The notes under the pieces: model-generated
What the model was told of the DNA's origin: nothing
The model's database searches: none
What the model saw: only the letters and a program-made list of their open reading frames with translations
In this document: one piece after another, positions 1 to 6,237 of the stretch
Position numbering within the stretch: position 1 is the first letter of the stretch
Layout of the letters: the number at the start of each line of letters is the position of its first letter
Translations under genes and position numbers: made by a program
Source of the DNA: Psychromonas sp.
Lineage (GTDB): Bacteria; Pseudomonadota; Gammaproteobacteria; Enterobacterales; Psychromonadaceae
DNA length: 7,259 bases
Reading direction: 5' to 3'
NCBI GenBank assembly: GCA_023145575.1
Contig: JAGLDN010000093.1
Coordinates: 1 to 7,259, forward strand

Positions 1-60
1 AGCAGCAATTGAAGCCCTACGCCTTGTGCAGGTCTCAACTGCGTAACATCAGTTAATAAA
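1..60. other. Window-edge fragment, possible end of a truncated gene
   Basis: This stretch is visibly richer in G and C than the DNA after it, which suggests it is the tail of a coding region cut by the window edge. On the plus strand one frame is open from base 2 to a TAA at 44-46 (reading AAIEALRLVQVSTA) and another from base 3 to a TAA at 54-56. A minus-strand frame also runs leftward out of the window through LRPAQGVGLQ. I recognise none of these. It is not the C-terminus of ribosomal protein L20 (rplT), the gene family usually found upstream of pheS. Strand and identity are undecided. Confidence 0.2.
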
Positions 61-98
61 AAACTAAGATCTATAATTGTTATTAACTTATTTTATGT

Positions 99-107
99 TG
101 GTATAAT
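99..107 (+). promoter_or_regulatory. Extended -10 promoter for the phosphoethanolamine transferase gene
   Basis: TGG followed by a perfect TATAAT gives an extended -10 element, which sigma-70 polymerase can use without a strong -35. The only -35-like hexamer is TTGTTA at 77-82, at a long 19-base spacing. Transcription would start near 114 and leave a leader of about 55 bases before the ATG at 171. I saw no clear PmrA-type direct repeat here, so two-component control is not supported by the sequence. Confidence 0.5.
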
Positions 108-170
108 TTATATTTGCACTAAATTAATTTGCGTCATTAGTATCATACATCGTAAAAAAAGGCAGTTTAT

Positions 171-1793
171 ATGACAAAATCAATTCGACCAGCAGTAGGT
201 ATTCCCTTATATATTATAATACTTTCTTTATATTATACTTTCGTTCTTAATTACCCACTTGCTAGTCGGTTTTATGATTTATCAATCAACAGTGGCACTC
301 TTTTTACACTGTCATCACCCTTTGTGTTGATTTTTGCTTTTATTATTATTTTTACCTTATTATCAATTCCTTATATTTTTAAGCCGTTTATTATTTTTTT
401 AACATTGGCCTCATCACTGGCTTTATATGCGGCATTGAAATATAACGTCATGTTTGACTCTACCATGGTAGAAAATATTTTTGAAACCAATCCAGGGGAG
501 GCTACTAGTTATATTAATTCAAGTTTGGTGCTTTATTTTACTGTCACGGGCATTATTCCAGCCTGTTTAATTTTTTATGTTAAAATAAAACCCACAAAAA
601 CAATATTAAGAGCATTATTACAACGTGGATTTATAATCGTAATTGCAGTGTTAGGTATGCTATTGCTAGCAACATTTTATTATAAAAGCTATGCATCGAT
701 TGCGCGAAATAACTCTTATTTAAAGAAAATGATCAATCCCGCCTATTTATTCAATTCGGTTAAATATTTACATAAAAAATATTTTACTAAAAAATTGGAT
801 TATCTTGTTATTGGCAAAGATTCAAAGCTTATCGCCGCCAAAAATAACAAACCAATATTGATGATTTTAATTTTAGGAGAGACTGCTCGGGCTCAAAATA
901 GTACCTATAATGGCTATTCGAGAAACACCACGCCTTATACTAAAAAATTAGGTCTCATTGCTTTTCAAAATGTTGCATCATGCGGCACTGAAACAGCTGT
1001 TTCAGTGCCTTGTATGTTTTCTAATATGCCCCGAGATAGCTATTATAAGGCGCGAGCTAATACGCAGGATAATGTTCTCGACTTGCTAACTTATGCTGGT
1101 GTTGATGTTATTTGGAAAGATAATGATGGCGGCTCTAAAGGCGTTGATAAACACGTTAAATCCGTGCCGCTTGCAATTAAGGATAACCCCGAGTTATGTA
1201 AAAAGGGTGGTTGCTATGATGAAATTTTATTAAAAGGGCTGGATGATTATATTAAGTCAAATAACAAAAATAAATTAATTGCCTTGCATATTAAGGGAAG
1301 CCACGGTCCTACTTATTGGCTACGGTACCCACCTAAAATGGAAAAATTTACGCCATCGTGTGATCGAAGTGATATTGAGAAATGTAGTGATAAAGAATTG
1401 GTGAACGTATACGACAATACTTTAGTTTATACCGATTATATTTTAGCTAAATCAATTGAACTACTTAAAAAATATCAACATCAATATAATGTGGCTTTAA
1501 TATATCTTTCCGATCATGGTGAATCATTAGGCGAAAACGGCTTCTATTTACATGGTAGTCCCTATGTCATAGCCCCTATATATCAAAGACGCGTACCTTG
1601 GTTATTATGGATGCCTGATCAATACGCGCAGGCCAAAGGTATTAAAAAGACATGTTTAATAGCCAAAGCAAAGGCTACTAAGACTGGATTGTCGCATGAT
1701 AATTTTTTCCATACTTTGCTTGGTTTTTATGGCGTTAAAACAAAGGCAAAAGATGATAATTTGGATTTAATTGAAAGTTGTAAAATTAAATAA
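171..1793 (+). CDS. eptA: Phosphoethanolamine transferase, EptA/MCR family (lipid A modification)
   Basis: This inner-membrane enzyme of the YhjW/YjdB/MCR alkaline-phosphatase superfamily moves phosphoethanolamine from phosphatidylethanolamine to lipid A or a related LPS sugar. The modification lowers negative charge and usually raises polymyxin tolerance. The 540-residue length is normal. Five hydrophobic segments lie near residues 11-30, 46-66, 68-88, 118-138 and 152-172, followed by a periplasmic catalytic domain. Zinc-site residues are visible: Glu237 (GETAR), nucleophile Thr275 (CGTETAVSVPC), Asp448-His449 (SDHGES), with His378 (GSHGP) and His461 (LHG) for substrate. Three cysteine pairs match the family disulfides: 271/281, 343/348 and 397/405. 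The ATG is preceded by AAAGG at 158-162, eight bases away. The acceptor (lipid A versus core sugar) cannot be settled from sequence. The gene sits where rplT would be expected, so a local rearrangement or insertion is likely. Confidence 0.93.
   Translation: MTKSIRPAVGIPLYIIILSLYYTFVLNYPLASRFYDLSINSGTLFTLSSPFVLIFAFIIIFTLLSIPYIFKPFIIFLTLASSLALYAALKYNVMFDSTMVENIFETNPGEATSYINSSLVLYFTVTGIIPACLIFYVKIKPTKTILRALLQRGFIIVIAVLGMLLLATFYYKSYASIARNNSYLKKMINPAYLFNSVKYLHKKYFTKKLDYLVIGKDSKLIAAKNNKPILMILILGETARAQNSTYNGYSRNTTPYTKKLGLIAFQNVASCGTETAVSVPCMFSNMPRDSYYKARANTQDNVLDLLTYAGVDVIWKDNDGGSKGVDKHVKSVPLAIKDNPELCKKGGCYDEILLKGLDDYIKSNNKNKLIALHIKGSHGPTYWLRYPPKMEKFTPSCDRSDIEKCSDKELVNVYDNTLVYTDYILAKSIELLKKYQHQYNVALIYLSDHGESLGENGFYLHGSPYVIAPIYQRRVPWLLWMPDQYAQAKGIKKTCLIAKAKATKTGLSHDNFFHTLLGFYGVKTKAKDDNLDLIESCKIK
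984..1009. repeat. Perfect 26-bp palindrome inside the catalytic-site codons
   Basis: The half-site GGCACTGAAACAG is followed directly by its exact reverse complement, giving 13 bp on each side with no spacer. It encodes Gly272 to Pro280, including the nucleophile Thr275. In RNA it could form a hairpin of about 11 bp with an AGCT loop, and in supercoiled DNA a cruciform. The conserved protein motif (GT-TAVSVP) favours some of the symmetry, but the exact match depends on codon choice and on the Glu274 codon. Confidence 0.9.
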
Positions 1794-1819
1794 TTATGTA
1801 TCTCTATATTATGTGACTG

Positions 1820-1930
1820 AAAAATGCTTTATCCGACATATACCTAGGAGGGTGAAAGGTGCAATGCTAGATAAAGCACCATTGCGCCACATGGGTATAT
1901 AGCCATAAATTATGTTAAATAAGCATTTTT
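1820..1930 (+). promoter_or_regulatory. Structured leader with nested and competing stems upstream of pheS
   Basis: Several inverted repeats can be read directly. The outer stem pairs 1820-1829 (AAAAATGCTT) with 1921-1930 (AAGCATTTTT), which is followed by another T. Inside it, 1838-1846 pairs with 1892-1900 (ATATACC with GGTATAT plus two more pairs). The inner stem pairs 1858-1866 (GGTGCAATG) with 1880-1888 with one G-U. Two alternatives compete: GGTGC 1858-1862 with GCACC 1876-1880, and TGCTTTATC 1825-1833 with GATAAAGCA 1870-1878, a perfect 9-bp match. Mutually exclusive pairing is typical of attenuators and regulatory leaders, but a small inverted-repeat element or the eptA 3' end are other readings. 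I recognise no riboswitch class or T-box here. Confidence 0.4.
1864..1902 (+). CDS. Possible 12-codon leader peptide
   Basis: A tiny reading frame, MLDKAPLRHMGI then TAG, starts at an ATG that lies 12 bases after a consensus AGGAGG at 1846-1851. A second purine stretch, AAAGG at 1855-1859, is four bases from the ATG. A full Shine-Dalgarno is unusual in this AT-rich gap. The frame runs through the inner hairpin and both alternative stems, so a translating ribosome would change the folding. It contains no phenylalanine codon and is therefore not an equivalent of the E. coli pheM attenuation peptide. It may be chance. Confidence 0.25.
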   Translation: MLDKAPLRHMGI

Positions 1931-1962
1931 TACTAGAAAAATGTCAAATAAATGCGTAAAAT

Positions 1963-2013
1963 AATTTTTTAATTTTTTAATTTTTTAATTTTTAATTTTT
2001 TAATTTTTTTTAA
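1963..2013. repeat. Array of six A2Tn tracts, near 8-bp period
   Basis: Consecutive units AATTTTTT occur at 1963, 1971 and 1979, then a 7-base unit at 1987, an 8-base unit at 1994, and a last unit with eight T at 2002 closed by AA. The array ends about 20 bases before the pheS ATG. The 8-bp period does not match the helical turn, so it is not a classical phased bend, and its form suggests growth by replication slippage. In RNA it would be a run of U-tracts just ahead of the ribosome site. Confidence 0.85.
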
Positions 2014-2033
2014 ACTCTCAGGCAGGTAAATTA

Positions 2034-3014
2034 ATGCTCAACCTTGATGATTGCGTTGCAAATGCGCAACAACAGATCGAAAACGCCGTAGATTGCAATG
2101 AACTTGAGCAGATAAGGCTGCAATACCTTGGCAAAAAAGGGCTAATGACTGAGAAAATAAAAGGTTTGGCTAAGTTACTAGCGGCTGAAAAACCTGTTGC
2201 AGGTAAAGCAATTAATAAAGCCAAACAAGCGATTCAAACGATACTTATCACGCGTAAGAAAACGTTTGAAACTGATGCGTTAAATGCAAAGTTGGCTTTA
2301 GAGACAATTGATGTCACTTTGCCTGGGCGTGGTGCGATGCTTGGTACGGTGCATCCTGTAACACGTACGATTGATCGCATAACGGATTTTTTTGGGGCAT
2401 TAGGTTTTGCAGTAAAAGATGGCCCTGAAATTGAAGATTGTTACCATAACTTTGATGCATTAAATATTCCAGAACATCACCCAGCACGAGCTGATCATGA
2501 TACGTTTTACTTCAATCCAGAATTAGTGTTACGTACACAAACATCAGGTGTTCAAATTCGTACAATGGAAAAACAAGATCCACCTGTAAGAATTATTTCA
2601 CCTGGGCGTGTTTATCGTAACGATTATGATCAAACGCATACACCAATGTTCCATCAAGTTGAAGGTTTAATGATTGCAGAAAATGTAAGCTTTAGCCAAC
2701 TAAAAGGCATTGTGCATGATTTCTTGCATAATTTTTTTGAAGATGATTTAGAAGTCCGTTTTCGTCCATCTTATTTTCCGTTTACGGAGCCATCGGCAGA
2801 AGTAGATATCAAAGGAAAAAATGGGTGGTTAGAAGTCTTAGGTTGCGGCATGATTCATCCAAATGTATTGCGTTCAATGCGTATAGATCCAGAAAAATAT
2901 TCTGGTTTTGCATTCGGAATGGGTGTTGAACGTTTAACAATGCTACGGTATGGTGTGAACGATTTACGTTCTTTTTTTGAAAATGATCTTCGTTTTCTTA
3001 AGCAATTTAAGTAA
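2034..3014 (+). CDS. pheS: Phenylalanyl-tRNA synthetase alpha subunit
   Basis: This is the class II catalytic subunit of the cytoplasmic (alpha-beta)2 enzyme that charges tRNA-Phe. At 326 residues it is one shorter than the E. coli protein, because GKNGKWLE is here GKNGWLE (around residue 264). The N-terminal coiled-coil arm that contacts tRNA covers roughly residues 1-85. The catalytic core follows: HPVTRTIDR (107-115), HHPARADHDTF (148-158), motif 2 GRVYRNDYDQTHTPMFHQ (191-208) and motif 3 GFAFGMGVERL (291-301). Ala293 is in the position of E. coli Ala294 in the Phe pocket. The ATG is supported by GCAGG at 2022-2026, seven bases upstream, and by alignment to the family N-terminus. It is the first gene of the pheS-pheT-ihfA operon, and its usual upstream neighbour rplT is absent. 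Confidence 0.98.
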   Translation: MLNLDDCVANAQQQIENAVDCNELEQIRLQYLGKKGLMTEKIKGLAKLLAAEKPVAGKAINKAKQAIQTILITRKKTFETDALNAKLALETIDVTLPGRGAMLGTVHPVTRTIDRITDFFGALGFAVKDGPEIEDCYHNFDALNIPEHHPARADHDTFYFNPELVLRTQTSGVQIRTMEKQDPPVRIISPGRVYRNDYDQTHTPMFHQVEGLMIAENVSFSQLKGIVHDFLHNFFEDDLEVRFRPSYFPFTEPSAEVDIKGKNGWLEVLGCGMIHPNVLRSMRIDPEKYSGFAFGMGVERLTMLRYGVNDLRSFFENDLRFLKQFK

Positions 3015-3024
3015 GAGTTAAAAA

Positions 3025-5412
3025 ATGAAATTTAGTGAATCATGGCTGCGTGAATGGGTTAACCCTAGAATTACATCTGAAGAATTACAAGATCAAATGA
3101 CCATGGCGGGTCTGGAAGTGAATAATGCTGATTCAGTTGCTGGTGAGTTTACCAATGTTATTGTTGGTGAAGTGGTTGAATGTGCCCAACATCCTGAAGC
3201 AGATAAATTGCAAGTAACAAAAATTAATGTTGGTCAAGCAACATTAATCGATATTGTTTGTGGAGCAAAAAATTGTCGTTTAGGGCTTAAGGTTGCTGTT
3301 GCAATGCTTGGTGCTGTATTACCTGGTGATTTTAAAATAAAAAAAGCAAAACTACGCGGACAACCTTCATTTGGTATGCTTTGTAGTGGATCTGAAATGG
3401 GCTTGGAGATAAGTTCTGAGGGTATTTTTGAATTGCCACTTGATGCGCCGATTGGTCAATCAATTCGTGAATATTTAAATCTTGATGATCTGATGATTGA
3501 CGTTGATTTAACAGCAAACCGCGCGGATTGCCTTGGTATTTCAGGGCTCGCGCGTGAGGTAGGCGTTTTAAATGCTATGCAAGTAACTGAACCAAAATGG
3601 CAAAATGTAGTCCCTTTAATTGAAGATGAGCTGGTCATTAATTTACTCGCGCCAGAAGCATGTTGTCGTTATTTAGGTCGCGTTATTCGAGGTATTAATC
3701 AAGCGGCAACAACGCCACTTTGGATGATAGAAAAGCTACGTCGTTGTGGCGTACGCAGTGTCGATGCGGTTGTTGATATTACACAATATGTATTATTAGA
3801 GTTTGGGCATCCGATGCATGCATTTGATTTATCAAAACTCGATGGAACGATTGACGTTCGTTTTGCAGTTCAAGATGAAACATTGACGTTACTTGATAAC
3901 AAAGAAGTTAAATTAAATGCTAATACATTAGTGATTGCCGATCAAAGTAAAGTATTAGCAATGGCGGGAATTTTTGGTGGGAAAGTATCTGGTGTACAAA
4001 CAGGCACAACGGATATTTTTCTTGAAAGTGCATTCTTTGCCCCGCTTGCAATTGCAGGGCGTGCGCGTAGTTATGGGTTGCATACTGATGCATCACATCG
4101 GTATGAACGTGGTGTTGATCCTTTTTTACAAAAAAAAGCAATGGAGCGTGCGACGCAGTTATTAGTTGAAATTTGCGGCGGTCAAGCGGGCGAAATAACA
4201 CAAACTTTGAATGAAACGTATTTGCCAACACAAGCAAATATTGTATTAACACGCGATAAATTAGATCGCCTAATCGGCATTTCAATTGAGACTGAACGCG
4301 TTATAAAAATTCTAACGTTACTTGGTTGTATTGTTAAGACAACCCATACTGGCTGGAGTGTTCTTGCGCCAACTTATCGTTTTGATATGAAAATTGAAGA
4401 AGATTTAATTGAAGAAGTTGCGCGTGTTTACGGTTATAACAATATTCCAAACGAAGCGTCTTTTGCTTCTTTAAATACGCTAATGCATACTGAAACACGG
4501 CTAAAGTTATCGACAATTCGCGATGTATTAGTTAATCGTGAATATCAAGAAGCCATTACTTATAGTTTTGTTGATCCTGATAAACAATTAGAATTACACC
4601 CAGAAGCAGATGCACTTATTTTACCAAATCCAATTTCTAAAGAGATGTCTGCAATGCGGATCAGTTTATGGACAGGTCTACTAGAATGTGTTTCTAATAA
4701 TCAAAAACGCCAACAATCCCGTGTTCGGTTGTTTGAAACGGGACTTCGTTTCATTAAAGATTCAGATGTGCAAGATGGTATTCGTCAGCAAGCAATGTTA
4801 TCTGGTGTGATAACGGGTAACTTAAATGATAACCATTGGAATATTGAAAATCGTTTAGTTGATTTTTTTGATTTAAAAGCCGATTTAGAAGCTGTGTTTG
4901 ATTTGTGTGCTGATACTGAAAGCTTCGAATTTAGAGATGAAATACATAGTGCATTACATCCAGGTCAATCGGCGGGTATTTATCGTAATAACGAAAAAAT
5001 TGGGCTCATAGGTACCTTACACCCAATTTTGCAAAAAACGTTTTCATTGAAATATACAACACTGATTTTTGAACTAGTGTTAGAGAAAATTACAACGAGA
5101 TCACTACCGAAGGTGAAGGATCTTTCTAAATTTCCAGCTAATCACAGAGATCTTGCTTTTGTTGTTGATAAAAAAATAAAATCTGGTATAATATTAAAAT
5201 TTATCAAAAAAATTGCTGGTTCTCAATTGGTTGGTTTAAAATTGTTTGACGTATACCATAGTGATGATGTCAAAGAAGGTCAAAAGAGCTTAGCATTTGG
5301 GTTAGTACTACAAAATGCTACGCGTACAATGGAAGAGCACGAAATTGCAACGAATGTTAGAGCAATTGTTGAAGCAGTTTCTGTGAAGTTTAATGCATCC
5401 TTGAGGGGTTAA
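3025..5412 (+). CDS. pheT: Phenylalanyl-tRNA synthetase beta subunit
   Basis: This partner of PheS carries tRNA recognition and editing of mischarged Tyr-tRNA-Phe. Its 795 residues equal the E. coli length. Domains in order: a B1 N-terminal segment; an EMAP-II-like tRNA-binding OB fold (about 39-148, with HPEADKL at 56-62); the B3/B4 editing module (from about 211, CRYLGR at 214-219 and HPMHAFD at 262-268); and the B5 domain (about 401-476). In B5, Asp454, Asp460, Glu463 and Glu464 keep the family's metal-binding positions. The inactive synthetase-like core follows, then the FDX-ACB anticodon-binding domain (about 701-795, FPANHRD at 703-709). It begins 10 bases after pheS, with TAAGAG at the pheS stop serving as a weak ribosome site, so the two are probably translationally linked. 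Confidence 0.98.
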   Translation: MKFSESWLREWVNPRITSEELQDQMTMAGLEVNNADSVAGEFTNVIVGEVVECAQHPEADKLQVTKINVGQATLIDIVCGAKNCRLGLKVAVAMLGAVLPGDFKIKKAKLRGQPSFGMLCSGSEMGLEISSEGIFELPLDAPIGQSIREYLNLDDLMIDVDLTANRADCLGISGLAREVGVLNAMQVTEPKWQNVVPLIEDELVINLLAPEACCRYLGRVIRGINQAATTPLWMIEKLRRCGVRSVDAVVDITQYVLLEFGHPMHAFDLSKLDGTIDVRFAVQDETLTLLDNKEVKLNANTLVIADQSKVLAMAGIFGGKVSGVQTGTTDIFLESAFFAPLAIAGRARSYGLHTDASHRYERGVDPFLQKKAMERATQLLVEICGGQAGEITQTLNETYLPTQANIVLTRDKLDRLIGISIETERVIKILTLLGCIVKTTHTGWSVLAPTYRFDMKIEEDLIEEVARVYGYNNIPNEASFASLNTLMHTETRLKLSTIRDVLVNREYQEAITYSFVDPDKQLELHPEADALILPNPISKEMSAMRISLWTGLLECVSNNQKRQQSRVRLFETGLRFIKDSDVQDGIRQQAMLSGVITGNLNDNHWNIENRLVDFFDLKADLEAVFDLCADTESFEFRDEIHSALHPGQSAGIYRNNEKIGLIGTLHPILQKTFSLKYTTLIFELVLEKITTRSLPKVKDLSKFPANHRDLAFVVDKKIKSGIILKFIKKIAGSQLVGLKLFDVYHSDDVKEGQKSLAFGLVLQNATRTMEEHEIATNVRAIVEAVSVKFNASLRG
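5403..5408 (+). promoter_or_regulatory. Ribosome binding site of ihfA inside the end of pheT
   Basis: GAGGGG lies in the last codons of pheT, eight bases before the ihfA ATG. It is the strongest purine-rich site in the operon and fixes the ihfA start. Its overlap with pheT means ribosomes finishing pheT keep this site clear. Confidence 0.65.
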
Positions 5413-5416
5413 TTTT

Positions 5417-5707
5417 ATGACGCTAACGAAAGCAAAAGTAGCCTTACATTTATCAGAAACAATTGGACTGAGTAAACGCGATGCAAAACAATTTGTTGAA
5501 TTTTTTTTCGAAGAGATCAAGGCAAGCCTTGCAAATGGTGAAGCAGTTAAAATTACTGGCTTTGGTGGATTTGATTTAAAAAACAAGCGAGAGAGACCTG
5601 GGCGTAATCCAAAAACAGGAGAAGATGTTTCTATTTCTGCTCGACGCATCGTTAGGTTTAAATCAGGTCAAAAGTTAAAAGAGAAAATAGAGGAAAGTTT
5701 ACAGTAA
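5417..5707 (+). CDS. ihfA: Integration host factor alpha subunit
   Basis: IhfA pairs with IhfB to form IHF, a sequence-specific nucleoid protein that bends DNA sharply and assists recombination, replication and many promoters. The 96 residues show the whole HU/IHF fold: a helical dimerisation body (1-46, with GLSKRDAK at 17-24), the GFGGFDL turn (48-54), and the DNA-binding beta arm RPGRNPKTGED (60-70). Pro65 is the residue that intercalates between base pairs, and the ARR and GQKLK elements follow. The RPGRNPKTGED arm and the IHF-alpha N-terminus MTLTKA identify it as alpha rather than HU or IHF-beta. It is three residues shorter than E. coli IhfA at the C-terminus. Its start is four bases after the pheT stop, so it is co-transcribed. 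I see no convincing intrinsic terminator after it. Confidence 0.97.
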   Translation: MTLTKAKVALHLSETIGLSKRDAKQFVEFFFEEIKASLANGEAVKITGFGGFDLKNKRERPGRNPKTGEDVSISARRIVRFKSGQKLKEKIEESLQ

Positions 5708-5827
5708 ATTTGAATGTCTAATTTAAAAAAGACGTGATTTTTAATAACATTATAGCCTTATTTATTTTTTTAGGTTTAAACACCATTTCTTACCAAATAT
5801 GTTTTTTTAGTCAAAATAGAAGAAAAT

Positions 5828-5861
5828 AATTTCCTTTAATTTCCTTTAATTTCCTTTAATT
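5828..5861. repeat. Short tandem repeat, 10-bp unit, three copies
   Basis: The unit AATTTCCTTT is repeated three times without a mismatch, and a fourth copy begins AATT before diverging into GCC. The 10-bp period is close to one helical turn. It lies about 120 bases after ihfA in non-coding DNA. The copy number is low and there are no spacers, so it is not a CRISPR. Confidence 0.9.
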
Positions 5862-6032
5862 GCCTATTGAACTATTTTTTAAGCGTACTCGCGTGCAAAA
5901 TAAAAATTAAGAATGTTTTTTTATACATGAAATTTCTGCGTTTGGTGCTGAATGTTTGGTAAATCAACAAAAAAATGACATAAGCATGCTGTATTTTGAA
6001 GTATTTGTAGAGGATAGCTAGCAAAGATAATA

Positions 6033-6041
6033 TGTTATAAT
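6033..6041 (+). promoter_or_regulatory. Orphan extended -10 promoter-like box
   Basis: TGT followed by a perfect TATAAT gives an extended -10 element. No -35 hexamer is at a proper distance; the nearest, TTGTAG at 6005-6010, is 25 bases away. A transcript from about 6048 would run through the IS left end toward the transposase about 190 bases downstream. In AT-rich DNA such boxes arise by chance. Confidence 0.3.
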
Positions 6042-6211
6042 TTCATGCTCCTTAATAAGTCACGTCTGGTATTAACTGAAATTCACAATAGGTTGCAACA
6101 TTGTTATCATCGAATATACCTCTGAGTTTGTAACTTTAATATGCAGGGCGAGATTACGAAAAGCGTTTATTTATCAAGCTTTTTGCCACCTAGTTTGTGA
6201 TATACCTCTCA

Positions 6212-6235
6212 CGATCTTTGTTTAAAAAAAGATCG
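6212..6235 (+). repeat. Inverted repeat abutting the transposase start
   Basis: CGATCTTT (6212-6219) and AAAGATCG (6228-6235) are perfect 8-bp arms around an 8-base AT loop, ending two bases before the TTG start at 6238. In mRNA this hairpin would occupy the place of a ribosome site. Structures of this kind in other insertion sequences limit translation from read-through transcripts. That role is inferred here. It is not followed by a T-run and does not look like a terminator. Confidence 0.6.
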
Positions 6236-6237
6236 GC

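Larger units (their letters stand above)
5708..6143. other. Non-coding gap between ihfA and the insertion sequence
   Basis: This AT-rich stretch has no open frame that looks like a gene on either strand, and no tRNA. Just after ihfA, GTCT/AGAC arms at 5717-5734 make only a 4-bp stem, too weak to call a terminator. The gap contains the 10-bp tandem repeat at 5828-5861, an orphan extended -10 box at 6033-6041, and a 26-codon frame at 6045-6125 without a ribosome site. It looks like decayed or regulatory sequence between the operon and the mobile element. Confidence 0.6.

Noticed and set aside
1820..1930. T-box, TPP, FMN or cobalamin riboswitch
   Set aside because: The GGGTGAAAGGTGC stretch looked suggestive, but the conserved cores of these classes are not present.
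1820..1930. MITE with AAAAATGCTT terminal inverted repeats
   Set aside because: No matching target-site duplication flanks the repeats, and the other internal stems are not needed for a MITE. Not excluded without a genome-wide copy search.
1794..2033. pheM-like attenuator with a Phe-rich leader peptide
   Set aside because: None of the short frames has a run of Phe codons: MRKIIF at 1952 has one and the SD-led frame at 1864 has none. The T-runs come from the A2Tn array and are interrupted by stops in the relevant frames.
3813..3822. ATGCATGCAT palindrome in pheT
   Set aside because: A 10-bp palindrome of simple composition encoding conserved residues (MHAF region) is expected by chance.
3920..4285. 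121-codon minus-strand frame inside pheT
   Set aside because: It lies entirely within a conserved PheT region and encodes nothing recognisable; it is a shadow frame.
5308..5649. 113-codon open frame on the minus strand across the pheT/ihfA junction
   Set aside because: It is antisense to two certain genes, has no family resemblance and no separate ribosome site, and is explained by the coding pattern of the plus strand.
5828..5861. CRISPR-like repeats
   Set aside because: The units are 10 bp, directly abutting with no spacers, and only three copies.
6045..6125. 26-codon ORF starting MLLNKSRLVL just after the extended -10 box
   Set aside because: It has no ribosome site and no recognisable sequence, and its length is expected by chance.
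6172..6184. Near match to the IHF consensus WATCAANNNNTTR
   Set aside because: The last constrained base is wrong, and such matches are frequent in AT-rich DNA.
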